From NCBI RefSeq assembly GCF_024139115.2, contig NW_026942646.1, positions 124,001 to 188,000 of the forward strand: a DNA stretch of 64,000 nt. Direction: 5' to 3'. Source of the stretch: Armigeres subalbatus. Its lineage: Eukaryota; Arthropoda; Insecta; Diptera; Culicidae. A model generated the notes under the pieces. The model did not search any database and was not told the DNA's origin. It was given only the letters and a program-made list of their open reading frames with translations. Positions 21,364 to 32,648 of this stretch are shown here, in pieces (the first letter of the stretch is position 1; every line of letters begins with the position of its first letter). The translations under genes and the position numbers were made by a program.

Positions 21364-21898
21364 GTACCGTTTTGACTCAAATTCCGAACACTAGCGTTTT
21401 AGCGCAGGGGGAGAAGGCGGAGCACTGAACCCCTACCCCGACATATGCGACATCTGGTTCAAAAATGTAAACAACAGTGTTAATTCTCTACCACCTTTTT
21501 GTATAACAGGCAAGGCAAGGCAAAGCGAGGCAATTTTTATGCACACTTTTGTTTTCGATATTTTATCAAAATTAAACACTCAATCATGCAACAATATAAC
21601 AATGAAGTATGCTGAAAAATAATATATTTGCAGTAACTAACCGATTAAAAATGTGTTCGCATTAACGGTTGCGCCTTAACACCGATTCTAAGCTTCGATG
21701 CAGAGTACACGAGCTTTGTTCGCCAGTGACAGGCGTACGAGGCCCTTGTTTTAGCGCCCTAAAACTAACATTTTTATCGGTTTTCCGTACAGAGGATCAA
21801 GATGACAAAATAATTCCAGATCATATGGAGGAAATCACACGAAAAATCAAAAATGGCCATTAAAAAGCGAGTGTTCGGAATATGAGTCAAAACGGTAC
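21364..21898. mobile_element. TIR element with GTACCGTTTTGACTCA ends
   Basis: GTACCGTTTTGACTCAAATT, then CCGAACACT, at the left is mirrored at the right by AGTGTTCGGAATATGAGTCA and AAACGGTAC. The 535-bp interior has a GGCAAGGCAAGGCAAAGCGA stretch but no transposase. Confidence 0.75.
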
Positions 21899-22084
21899 CA
21901 TGCATTAATTCATTACTTTTTGCAAGCAAATAAAAAAAAAACAATCTTCTCAGTTCTTTTAGAAGTTCAAAAGAAATATTTCATAACTTCTGAAGGCTCA
22001 GATTTTTTTTTTGCACTCTAGAAGTTAATGGAGAATACTCTCGGGACTACGTCAAGAATTCCATTTTGAAAAGAAAATTATTTA

Positions 22085-22252
22085 GAGCTTTTCTTTTGTC
22101 ATGAGTGAAGTTAGAACAATCCCATTTATTTCCATAACTTGATTGTAACTTTACAGATACCTTAACTGTAAGTTTGTATAAGTAAAGTTACAATCAAGTG
22201 GTGGAATTAAATGGGATAGTTCAAACTTGGTTTATGACAAGTGAATAATTCC
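22085..22252. mobile_element. Decayed copy of the 20656 palindrome family
   Basis: The left half has CCCATTTATTTCCATAACTT then GATTGTAACTTTACAGATAC. The right half mirrors it (AAGTTACAATCAAGTGGTGG, AATTAAATGGGAT). The central CGTCTTCAGTGTCTCGT part has been lost. Confidence 0.65.
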
Positions 22253-24764
22253 ATATAGGGTGCCGATCTCCATCACACTGAACATATATGCATCTTATCG
22301 CGAAACAATGAAAAACAGCACCAATTTCGTCGCAAACAAAAAAAATCAAATTGCTTTCCATTGCTTTGTTATTGATGGGATGAATATAGAAGCCACGAGA
22401 TGAATTCCAGCAGCGCTTTCCCTAATTCCTAATAGTTATTCAGTATGGCTTCAATAATTTGAATCCATGGTATCAATTCTGTTTTTAGTCTATTTTATCT
22501 ATTTAAATATGAACCTCCAAAATTTGTAACAGATTTATGCTTAATTTACAGCGGTCTCGAACAGTAAAATCTGAAAATCTAATTCAAAACAGTAAACACT
22601 TTGTACCAATGCTCGATTCAGAACGTTGAAAAATAGGCGTCTTGTATTATGTGTTTATTATGTTAGATGAATACGAGCACTTTGTATGTCTAGCAATCGC
22701 TAAACTTATTGGGTGAAATTGAATTTATTGTGCAGCAGCAACTTGGCCTGGTTTTTTTAAACAAATCATGTTGGATTTCCGAGATGAATGAGCCTTGGGA
22801 TTTTATCTGCTCACACTCTTAAAGTAAACAAAAAAGAATCAGTGGCTCTAGACAATAAAACCAGTTACGTCGATAGTTTATTTAAAAAATATGATTGATT
22901 TTCTTATGCCTTGCTTATGGGTATACCGTAAGAACTCTAATGGTTAAAACAAATTTCAAAATTTTTGCTGCAACAATTTGTCCAATCAGCTGCGGCCGGC
23001 GCAATAAACGCGGAAGCAATCAGAGGCACTAATTTCAGAATCGCCTCGCCAACGGTATCAATTATTTAGTCGCAGTTTGCTCAATTAACCAACGATCTGT
23101 GGCTGCCACAGTTACCGCAGTTGCAAGATTACCCAACATGTTAGACCCCTCAGCGAACCTGTTTTCAACGCTCCCACTAGAAGAATGTTGGCAAGTACAG
23201 AATCAGCACCAAGGAACATGTTCGGTCGGGGTAAGTCTCGACCAGAAAAATCTGCATCGTATGCAAATTCACCTCTTTTCTCAAGTGACCTTTCCCTGGT
23301 CATGTTCGTGCGCTTGTGCGGTAGCCATGGACCGCTACACCCCAGCTAACGATTTCAACAACACAAGATCGATCAAAAGCTTAAACTCGGTGAGAATTTT
23401 CCAACTCTTATCTCCATTGAAGCGAACCGTTCGGCACCTACGCTTGAGGCAGCAAAAAGCTATTCAATTCACATGTAGACAATAGGTCATAAATGGATGT
23501 TTAAACTCCCACGCCGAAGTGGCAGGCTGGTAAACGTTAACAACATAAGCGCAAGATAGCGGCGATCAAAGCGCAGAATGAAATGCTTTGAATCTCTGTC
23601 ATGGAACGGCGGCAGGCGATTTGAATTTTTTATTGATGGGAATTTAAGACGCCAAGAGGCGGGGTTGGGATTTATATTGACCGTGCTTCTTTGTGCGGTC
23701 AAGAATGATCTTTCTTGCGGGAGAGGTGTTCAGGTGATTGTTGACTTTACTTGGTTCCTCGTATTTCTTCGTTGACATGGGAGATGTATTGTTTGCTTTG
23801 CAGTGTTTGCTATTTTGTTGGTTCTGACTTGAGATCTTGCATCGATTCTGTGGTTCTCACGAGAATTTCTTTGATTAGATGGGCAGTTAATTAAAATAAA
23901 ATAATCGGGCAGTGCGGCAGCAAGCTTATGTCGATATCAAGACACGAGTGGCCGTAAAAACTCTTTTATAGAAAATCAATAAACCTGATAAGCATGGTTT
24001 TGAAGCGATTAATTTGTTTAATTTACATGAAACATAAAAAATACAAATCATATAAACATTGAATTGAGAAAGCTGCAGACGTGTAAAACTGCAACATTAT
24101 GTTTTTTTTTCTCGATCCGACGAGGAATGACGCAAATAGTTTTTGCCCAATATATGAAACACTCTCGCTGCGAAAGCTGCTCAACTTAGTCTTTACTCAC
24201 TTCACAACTAATGTTTTTATTTCAATCAGCCGTGGTTACTGTGCTGCACACTAAATCCAATCATATCTCATTATAAAAAAACGCTTGCAAACCAAAGCAT
24301 TAAACAAATGCTTCTCTGGCTGCACCTGGCGAACAGCCTGCCATAAAATCAATCATAATAACTACCGATCAGCTACTCGAAAACTCTGGGTTTCACTGGT
24401 CAGCACTTGGTCTTGAATTTTACTTCGAAGATGGTTTCGGGCATAATGATTTCAGCTCCACATCGTAAAATATAATGCAATCATTGTGTCGTAGAGGGAA
24501 GTTTGAAACCAATAAATATCTACTGAATGTGCAAAACTTTTAGAAACAGATTTTTTTTACATAATGGAGTGCATCCAACCATGAGATCATGATCCGCCTA
24601 ATGAATATCATGTACTCTTGAGAAATATTCAATGCCGAACTTGATTGAACAAAAAATCAATTTGAAACGGTGCATTTTTATTTGTATCATGATTATGCAA
24701 AGTTAATCAAAAGTAGTACACCAGCACAGAAAATCTACAAATATTGTTGCAATTGTTATGGGCT
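22253..24764. other. Longest stretch without recognisable repeats
   Basis: Apart from AT-rich flanks this 2.5 kb shows no repeat family used elsewhere in the window. Between about 22980 and 23780 base composition is more balanced. A 128-codon plus-strand frame (23099-23485) and a 63-codon minus frame overlap there, with donor-like GGGGTAAGT at 23228 and CGGTGAGAA at 23389. I recognise no protein, so an exon or conserved non-coding element are both possible. Confidence 0.3.
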
Positions 24765-25110
24765 ACGAAATGGTGAGTTGACATCTGGGAAGGAGCGAAC
24801 AATCTGGCCTTCACAATTTCCACGCTTCAACGGGTCTGCTGATGACAATTGACCGCCAGTTAAGGGTTGCGTACTTAGCTGGTAGTGTGGCCTGGGCATT
24901 GTTGTCCTTCTGACATCAACTAGATTGAGGGAAACGAGGGGATCTTGGCCTGTCTGTTTAACTACTATAAAAAGCTACATGTATCTGCAAGCCTGAGTCT
25001 CCAGTTAGCCTTGCGAGCAAAAGGGTAGGATTCCCAATCCGGTATTTTAAACAAATCTGCACGAGCGCCTGTTCGTCATGTTAGGGGTGGCTCAAAACAG
25101 CATCTGACCG
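24765..25110 (+). other. LINE 5'-leader remnant
   Basis: The first part is the uninterrupted homologue of 4820-5040. It continues through CATGTATCTGCAAGCCTGAG to GTTCGTCATGTTAGGGGTGG, which resembles GTTCTCCATGTTAGGGGCGG in the leader of the LINE at 61.8 kb. No LINE coding sequence follows: the next segment is a transposase fragment. Confidence 0.5.
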
Positions 25111-25167
25111 TAGCGGGCGGGTCTTCGAAATTATTTAAACTATTCAATCATTATTATCGGACGAAGG

Positions 25168-25512
25168 TCGAAAATGGCAGAAGGGATTTCTTCGTCGAGA
25201 TCTAGAAATCACCATCCATACTTCAGAAGCTATTTCTTCCGCCAGCGCAAAAGTCAAAGAGGCTGACATTCGAGGATGGTTTACAAACCTAGCATCCTAC
25301 TTGTAGGACAACAACTTCATGGCAGGCAGCAGCACTGGATGCTACTCGAGTTTACCACGTCGATGAAACGTCGTTCTTCCTACATCCGCAAACGAAAGCC
25401 ATGCTCGCAAGTCGTGGGAGCAAGAACGTGTACGAATGTGAGCATGCTTACATTCGGGGCGGATTGAACAGTCGTGCCTCCCAGTGTCGTTCTTCTCATG
25501 TCATGCTTGTCT
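25168..25512 (+). pseudogene. pogo/Tigger-like transposase fragment, N-terminal and DDE start
   Basis: Frame-by-frame translation gives GFLRRDLEITIHTSEAISSA and then ADIRGWFTNLASYL. After a stop and a frameshift come RVYHVDETSFFLHPQTKAM and LASRGSKNVYECEHAYIR. The pattern FL.R.P.L.....E....., WF..L, then F..DET.F.L.P.. and RG.KNVYE is typical of the pogo/Tigger/jerky group of IS630-Tc1-mariner transposases; the D of VDET would be the first catalytic aspartate. The frame is broken, and the middle of the protein with the second catalytic aspartate is not found here. A C-terminal fragment lies on the same strand at 31150-31498. Confidence 0.6.
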
Positions 25513-25749
25513 AGAGCGATCCTGTAAAATTTTCCGGGAGATTGGGTATTAGGAAAGAGTGAAAAAGGATAGATGGATAGTACCAACTTTATGTTGTACA
25601 TTTGAAACGTATTCTACACGCACCTCCAGAAGAAAAAGGTTCGATTTCGGGGCTGTTTTGTGCTGAAGGCCATTCGTCTCATACGGCTGCGGAGGTGGCT
25701 GATTTATGGGCATCGTTTTGATTAAGGGTATGCGATAACACACTTTTTC

Positions 25750-25910
25750 CTAACGAAACGAAACGAAACGAAATTTAAAATGTCTATGTTGATTCGGATC
25801 GAAACGAAACGAAATATAGATTTACTTTCGAGACTTCGAAACGATACGAAATCAAGCTTCATTTATTTCGAAATTTTTCGAAACGAAACGAAATTTTAAT
25901 TTTTTTTCCG
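25750..25910. repeat. CGAAACGAAAC-rich repeat
   Basis: Repeats of CGAAACGAAACGAAAT alternate with TTTCGAAATTTTTCG. A similar block, including the TTCCGCGGAAT motif, lies at about 31000-31135, directly before the other half of the transposase pseudogene. Confidence 0.6.
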
Positions 25911-26180
25911 CGGAATTATTAAAATGGTTTTACGCAATTCTGTTTTCACTTTTTCGAAGTCAAATAACTATTTTTAGAGTTATAATAACAGAAGAGGTAG
26001 TCTGTGATAAATCGCCTAATATATCATTGGCGATAAGGCAATACCCCAGCATTTGTGCCGCTTTTAAAGGAATTCATCGTGGAGCGTGTGCTCCTGAATC
26101 TGATCAATTTTATATCAGCAAGTACATAAAAATATAGAAATTGTGGGATTTGATACGAATTCAAAACGAAGGTTTCATTA

Positions 26181-26345
26181 GGGAACGTCCACAAATTACG
26201 TAACGCTTAGAGGGGGGAGGGGGGTTTAGTGAAGTGTGACGATCCATACAAAATTTTCAGATGCTTCATACAAAAAGTGTGACATAGGGGGGAGGGGGGG
26301 TTAAAAAAATCAATTTTTTGCGTTAAGTAATTAATGGATCTTCCC
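26181..26345. mobile_element. PIF/Harbinger-type MITE, TTA target duplication
   Basis: The body starts GGGAACGTCCACAAATTACG, then TAACGC, and ends with the diverged complement GCGTTAAGTAATTAATGGAT, then CTTCCC. TTA stands on both sides (26178-26180, 26346-26348). A 3-bp TWA duplication with GGG...CCC ends is the PIF/Harbinger signature. A G-rich tract lies in the middle. Confidence 0.7.
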
Positions 26346-26609
26346 TTAGTTCACTTAAGGTTATGTACATTCTATCGTTGGGTCGCTGCAGCCAATATTC
26401 TGTTTACGCTTCCATACCAACGCTGACAGAATCGCTGTCGCCAAGCGATAGAATCGCGTCCCGATTGTCGCGTCGCGTGTGTTTGGGGGAATCTCAAAGC
26501 GCTTATGTGACTGTTATTGTTCAAAGATGGTCTAGTAGCCTAGAAATTCGCACGAGAAATTCGACATAGAGAGAGAGAAACTTGAACAAAAAATGACCAG
26601 AACACATCG

Positions 26610-26740
26610 CGATAGCCTAGCGGTAAGACACGCGCCTACAAAGTAAGACCATGCTGATGGTGGCTGGGTTCGATTCCCGGTGGAAATTGTCTTGATTGTC
26701 AATGTCCAGTGGGGGATGTGATGCCAATAGAAAGAAGAAG
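26610..26740 (+). mobile_element. Short Feilai-like SINE, body mostly deleted
   Basis: The tRNA-like head (TAGCCTAGCGGTAAGACACG, GGTTCGATTCCC) is joined to the last part of the body (CCAGTGGGGGATGTGATGCC) and a GAA tail. ACATCG flanks both sides (26604-26609, 26741-26746). Confidence 0.8.
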
Positions 26741-27169
26741 ACATCGAGATATGTAGGTTATCGAGATGTAGAAGGCCCGAATGTATGTAGATTGGAGGGA
26801 CCGAGAAAACTATCGACATAGGGAGAGATATCTATATATAGATCATCGAGATGTCGAGAGTCGACTGTATAGCTAAAATTCAAGCTCTATCTGGCAAAAA
26901 AAAGCGAATGTCGCAAGAGAGAATTTTTTTCATAGACTACCCCTCTCTTAAGTAAAATTAACAAGCAGAAGATTTATTTGCGGTTTATAACCTCAGAATG
27001 CAAGTTCCAACTGTTTTCTAGTTTTCTGATAAACTGTAAAGAAATCCCCTGCTTGTCACTTTTATTCAAAAGAGGGGAAGTCGGTGAAGAGAATTCTTCC
27101 TTGCGACATTCGCCCTTATTCCAGCTAAAGCTTGAGTGGTTTGTTGGTATGTCCGAAAGTTGGTTGGCC

Positions 27170-27860
27170 TAATATACTACATTTGGCTGAACATCTAGTC
27201 TAAAATTACTTTATCGAAAATGTCATTTGGTCGAACAGTTCCTCTAGCTGAAAAAAAAAACAGATGACCGAATAGCTCAATTAGCCGAAAGGGTCATTTG
27301 GCTGAAATAAGCATTCGACTGAAAGTGTCGCTCGACTGAATTGGTCATTTGGCAGACAATGCTGTTTGGCTGAAATGTTTTTTTTCTCGAAAAGACATTT
27401 TCGGGCCAATGGATTTTTTCTGCCAAACGACCATTTCCACCAAATGACGTTTTCGGCCAAATGATCTAGTCGATCAAATGTCTTTTTCGGACAAACTACC
27501 ATTTCGGCAAAATGACATTTTTAGCTAAAAAAAAAACTGTTGGATATTTTTGACCATATTACCGTACAGTAAGCAACATTTTTGACCAAATGATCTTTCA
27601 TGTCAAACATCCATTTCGGCATAACGACATTTTCGGTCTTATAACCTATTCAGCCAAACGATCATATCAGCCAAATGACGTATTGGGGAAGAGTTCTTTG
27701 ACCAAATGAAAATTTTGGCCAAAATGGTTTTCGTTGTATAACCGTTTTGCCCAAATGTTTATTTCGATCAAATACAATTCTGCTGGATGATTTTTCACTT
27801 AACGTATTATTCGGCTTAATGGCTTTCGCCAAATGATTTTCGGTCAAACAACCCTTCTTC
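27170..27860. repeat. Converging arrays of TTTGGC/GCCAAA repeats
   Basis: From about 27170 to 27385 units resemble GTCATTTGGCTGAA on the plus strand. From about 27400 to 27860 they run as the complement (TTCGGCCAAATGAC). The result is a 0.7-kb imperfect inverted array with no non-repeat interior. Frames of 60-73 codons within it are repeat translations. Confidence 0.65.
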
Positions 27861-28887
27861 TTTTTAATAATTTTGTTTTAAATTTTTCCGACGAATTTCT
27901 TATGTACAATACAATAAATTTCCTGTAGAAATCCAAAGAAATTCCTTCAAAAATCCGTTTTTTTTCGTTGAAATACCAAACTGTTACCCGTAAAAAAAAA
28001 TTAAAAAATTTTGGTTTAGATTAGATATTACGGAGAAAATGAAACATTTGGAAGGCTACGCGGAAATAACGCGCAAAGGGCAATCTCCGCATAGAACAAA
28101 TCATACATAGTGTGCATTGAATTGAATTCAATAATTAATTAAATTAAAATTAAATTAAATGTCATTAAGTCCCAACAATTTGAACGCTTTGTACATAAAC
28201 ATGTAATAAATAATTATTCCAACACCAAAGACTAATTAGTCTTTTTCAGTGCCCGTTGTATATTAAAACAATTATAGTAAAGTTAATTTTACCCCAAAAG
28301 TGTTCCTGATTATGTTGGTGTTGACTGCATAAAAATCTAATGTACATTGATTTGCTTCAGTGTTATGGTTTCATGTTCTAAATCTCTTATATAATGATTG
28401 GTTACAGGCGGCTTAATGAACCTGGATAGACCTTCTGCCTTACCATGAGGCCACTTTATCAAGTCTGTTAGAAAATACTACCCAGCACCAGGATTCGGGC
28501 TAGTGCGCTATGAGCGAAGCACAGTCGCTAAGGTAGGGTCTGCATGCAGATGCTGCTTTTCATATAAGCCACCCAGCTTAGGCAAGCTCCACAACTCGCA
28601 GTAGTCAGGCGTGGGGTCGTCATGACTTGTCATTGCAAGTTGCAAGTCATTGGGCATAGTCCTCGTTGCCCCCTAAAACCCACCCAATTTCATATAGTCA
28701 TATAAGTCTTTTCTGTTCGGTAATTTATTCTTTCGTGCAGTAAATAATTTTTGTTTCGGAATTGTGCGATTCCAGTAGAAAGCCTTAAACATCCTCACTA
28801 ATCCTGTTCCTCTTCAGATTGATTCATTTAGAAATGCCTAAATTATAAATATAAACAAAACAAATTTACCATAGCTGTCATCGATCA
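27861..28887. other. Unassigned, with a GC-richer block at 28390-28680
   Basis: The block includes AGCGAAGCACAGTCGCTAAG and CCACCCAGCTTAGGCAAGC and stands out in composition. It may be part of a retroelement leader, but I find no matching copy in the window. The rest is AT-rich. Confidence 0.3.
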
Positions 28888-29570
28888 CTAGCCAGGAAAA
28901 TATTTATTGGAGGCGCTTTGAATTTTCCAGGTTTCCAAATTTTTCTTGCAATGCGTAATAACATTCACCTCGGAATTTCCGAAGAATTTTTCATAGAAAA
29001 TTTGAAAATAATCCCGTGCAAATTCCAATGATATTCTTATGAAAATTATGATCAATTCGCTGTTGAAATCTAATTTTGTTTTGTTGATGTCCACATTTTT
29101 AACAATCTCCCGCGGAAAATCTGAAAAATTTTCTGTGTATATTTCGAAGAATACTCAACAGAAACTTTCCGTGGATTTTCCGAACATTTTCCTGTAGCAA
29201 CTCAAACAATTTTCCTTGAAAATTCCAAAGTGCTTCTTTGGAAATTCCGAAGAGTTATCAAAACTTCAAAGTAGTTGCCATGGAATATCCGAAAATAATT
29301 TCCAAATTAATATTTTGGAAAAGCTCAGAGAATTTTCGAGAGATATTCATCAGATTTTTCCGACGAAATGCAAAAGATTCTCCCGTTGAAGTTTTGAAAA
29401 CATCCTGTAAAAATGCAGAAAAAAACTTAAAAAAAACAAACGTTTAAAATCTCCACGCCGATTCACGCCGCCGCTAAAATGGCTTTCAGCGTGACGCCGA
29501 AAACGCCGCCACCGCCGACCAAAATTTTGACAAACGCCGCCGCCGACGATTTTCGGACCGGCGCACACCT
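28888..29570. repeat. Degenerate GAAATTCC/AATTTTCC array ending in a CGCCGCCG block
   Basis: Units such as TTTCCGAAGAATTTT and GGAAATTCCAAAG repeat with strong divergence to about 29440. A short GC-rich run with CGCCGCCACCGCCGACC follows. Frames on both strands are repeat-derived. Confidence 0.55.
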
Positions 29571-29726
29571 CTATTCATATTGTCTTGTCAGCTTGGTTTT
29601 ATAGTATCGTGCTAAGTCAAAATAAGAAAATGAATGCTTAGATTTATTTTATTATTCAGTGGGATACTCAGTTTTGTATCCACATCTGCCAAGCGTATAC
29701 GCAGATAGAGAATTGATATTACTAGA

Positions 29727-29785
29727 ACAACATTTGAAAAGAGCCAAAACTTATTCCTTCTTATTCTTCGTCTACATATATATAG
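29727..29785 (+). mobile_element. Single arm of the 38565 hairpin element
   Basis: CAACATTTGAAAAGAGCCAA and TTATTCTTCGTCTACATATA match one arm of the palindrome at 38565-38710. No inverted partner is nearby. Confidence 0.6.
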
Positions 29786-29915
29786 CACACATTTTTACCA
29801 ATCAGTTTATTTATGAGGCTCGGATGTTTAATAATAAACTCTACGGAGCCGAAAACATAAGAAATTATAGAACTAATCATCCCGAAAAAGTTTTAGACAC
29901 ATTTCTGCGTGAGGT

Positions 29916-30430
29916 CTACTTTTGTGGGGATCGATCCATTGATCCTTCAGTAACCAAACGATCGCGTCGCTGACTCGTAGACTGCGCTAGTTGCTTTTTA
30001 TCCTCTTCCTCTGTCATTTTTCGGTAGGAGTCCGTGTAGCCCATGATTCCTTTCTTCACGAACCAGATCCGATCTGTATTATTCTTGAATGTCATAGTTT
30101 CTGCTAATCTTTCGGGTTCCACCATTAAATCGGGAATTTAAAATGGTTCCATCCGTTGAGTTGAATCGGTATCCAATCCAATAACTTCTTCCTCAGCCAC
30201 TTCTATTACGCCGTTCTGCGCTGCATCCGATGATGTTTGACGGGTTGCTGCATCAAATCCAATAACGACACCGGAATACGATTTCCGTTGCCGACCTTGC
30301 GTTGCCATATTCGCCTCTTTCTTTCCGATTGATCGTTTCTTTTGATCGTTCATTTTTGTTCTTTATGGACACGCATCCTTCCGGTGACCTTCCGCTCGGC
30401 ACATGAAACATTTGTTACGCAAATCCTGGT
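29916..30430 (-). pseudogene. Decayed zinc-knuckle (gag/ORF1-like) coding sequence
   Basis: Read on the minus strand in one frame, the sequence runs VFYQDLRNKCFMCRAEGHRK, then DACP, stop, then 71 codons from MNDQKKRSIGKK to MEPF, stop, then 69 codons of MVEPERLAETMTF to SMDRSPQK. CFMCRAEGHRKDAC is a CCHC knuckle (C-x2-C-x4-H-x4-C), as in retroelement nucleocapsid/ORF1 proteins and some cellular RNA-binding proteins. All three segments share the same phase with only stop codons between them, so this was probably one protein. I cannot place it in a named element, and no reverse transcriptase follows. Confidence 0.5.
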
Positions 30431-30999
30431 AGAATACTTTTTATTTCCATATAGCATACATTTGCTCACTAAAAGAATCCTGTGCACCTTTCTAAAATGC
30501 ATAAAGTTATGTATTTCAGAATGAATTTCACAGATCCATATCTAACGCAAGATCAATGTACTTCGTTTAATAAGCTTCTACAACACGATCGATTCCGCAC
30601 TAAATAATGTTGTGCTCGGTGCAGACATTAGTTTTATCACTTCGCGTTCTCCCACAATAGCTGGCGTGATCAGCATCAACACGATAGATTGCACACTGGT
30701 TAAATAAGTTTCTGCTACACAAGGTAGATTTTTTTCTCTCACTGCCGTCCCACGATCGATTCCGCATTCATATTGTGCAAATAGTAAAAAAAATCGCATA
30801 ATTTGAATTTGAATCTTGGAAACACTGAAGACGTTTTATAGAAGAAAACTACATACGTATTTGTCTACTAAGAATGGGGTTATGTAGTAAGCGTTAATAG
30901 AAAAATTTGTATAACCTAAAGTTTTCAAAACAACTTTACGATATAGTTTAGCGGCGCAGCCAAAATTTTTGATAATATAAAGTATGGTTTAAGTTTAAA

Positions 31000-31135
31000 T
31001 TTGTTTCGAAATTCCGCGGAATTTCGTTAAATTTCGTTTGAAGCTAGTTTTTTCTAGCGAAATTTTTGTATTTTTACGAAACGAAACGAAATCAAGAAAT
31101 CAGATTTCGCCATGCGAAATTTTTCGAAATACCGC
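31000..31135. repeat. CGAAACGAAAC-rich repeat, second block
   Basis: It shares the CGAAACGAAACGAAATC and AATTCCGCGGAATTTCG motifs with 25750-25910 and ends just before the transposase C-terminal fragment. Confidence 0.55.
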
Positions 31136-31149
31136 ATATGCTTAGTTTT

Positions 31150-31498
31150 GATTACGTTATATCCAAATACTATTCGAATCATACAGCCTCAAAAGCACCT
31201 TGAAACAAGCTGTATGTGAATGGCGAATGGAAAATGGTGGAAAGAATCTTTCTGTGAAAGACTTTCCGACCGTTCCGTAGCTGCGATGGAAAAAGAAATA
31301 AAAAGTGCTTGTATCACGAATGAATTTAGGGTTTGTGGTATGTTTCCTTTTAGCGCCAATAATGTCAACTACGGAAAATGCATTACCAAGTCAGCAGCAC
31401 GGAACGAAGATAATCTTACGATAGATGGTAGAGTGGTGAACGATCCTGAGATGTTGCCTGAATCGAGCGTGCAGACTGACGAACACTGGACTCAGTAA
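31150..31498 (+). pseudogene. pogo/Tigger-like transposase fragment, C-terminal part
   Basis: One frame gives SYSLKSTLKQAVCEWRMENG at the start. After a frameshift another gives ACITNEFRVCGMFPFSANNV followed by NYGKCI. LK...K.AV.EW and I..(G/E)FR.CG.(F/Y)PF.....(D/N)Y.KC are characteristic of the end of pogo/Tigger/jerky-type transposases. The first 92-codon segment ends at a stop after EHWTQ. It is on the same strand and in the right order relative to 25168-25512, so both may be halves of one gene copy. About 150 residues between them are not found. Confidence 0.6.
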
Positions 31499-32648
31499 TC
31501 ATTCCTATAGCTACGATCCAAGTTGCAATTGATTGTAGATTCGGTGGTAATTAGTTGAATCTCAGAATTAAATTCGACAACTTTACGATATGCAGCTGAT
31601 GCCATTCGATTCGCAAAATGCTGAAGCAAACTAAAGCTTAGAACATTTAGAAATGGGGCACTTCATTTTAAAGATAGTGGCGTTTATAGTGGTCGGATAT
31701 GCAAGTTTTTCACAGCGTTTCATAATTAGTAAACCATTCTTTTCGGTCTATTTTTTTTCACAGTTTAAAAATATTCTCCATGCAGGAAGAGAAGCGATAA
31801 ATAATTCTGCACAGTCCTGCAAAATCCATCTTCGTCAAAAGCCGGATTTTAACCTTCATTCAGTCCCAAGATGGCACATTCACGTTTTGGCTTAATTTAG
31901 CCAGCTGCCATTATAAGACGAAGTGCTACAATGGTAGGATAATTGTACCAGTTTTGGCCATGTTCCTAATTTGGCCAGTTTCTCGCATAGCTCCGTAAAT
32001 AAGACAATTTCCGAGAGTTTCATTAGCTGTAACAGGAGATATATCCCTTACGATCAGGGTTGGGAAAAATCAAATTTTCAAAAAATCGAGGATGATCAAA
32101 CTCACCCGCGATCTTATTTTTCTATTATCAAGTGATAAAAACTCGCCAGCGATTAAGAATCGTTTGAAAATCGTATCTTGATTTGAAGCTTTTACCGTTA
32201 CATTTTGAACACTTTTTGCTTACTACCATGAAATCATAACGCCAAATAGAAGATATAACGGGACTGTTGACAATTAGCTGATCGTAGTAAAGATTAATCT
32301 TTAAATGAAAATTCTGTGTTTATTATCGTTTGAGTACATAATTTGAGAAGTTGTCGCCGGCGACAACTCGCCTACTGTTTTCACGTGAAAAGTTTTCACA
32401 TGAAAATTGCAATCATTATCGTCTGATCATGATTCAGCACAACACTGCTTACGATTTTTTGCGAGTGTTCTGCAATCGAGTTGTTTGGAAAGACGTGGGT
32501 TAGAATATTTGATATGTAGGTGAAGTTTTCGTTAACAGCAGCATTTGAAATTGATTTTAAGTTTCAACCATCTAATCAAGATAACTGCGAATCTGCATCT
32601 GAAGAAGTAAACATTTTTTAGCTTCTGTTCAAGTTATAATCTGGGCAA
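31499..32648. other. AT-rich stretch with an 18-bp perfect palindrome
   Basis: GTTGTCGCCGGCGACAAC at 32350-32367 is a perfect palindrome, closely followed by TTTTCACGTGAAAA. CAGGGTTGGGAAAAATC near 32054 resembles a hAT-type terminus, but no partner is seen. Nothing else is assigned. Confidence 0.4.

Noticed and set aside
23099..23485. 128-codon plus-strand frame as a gene
   Set aside because: No recognisable motif, no clear splice partner and an overlapping minus frame. Left as unassigned sequence.
26350..26570. GTCGCGTCGCGTGTGTTTG segment as an element shared with 55.2-55.33 kb
   Set aside because: Only short GC-rich strings match. Borders and inverted ends could not be defined.
32054..32075. 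CAGGGTTGGGAAAAATC as a hAT terminus
   Set aside because: No matching inverted terminus within a plausible distance.
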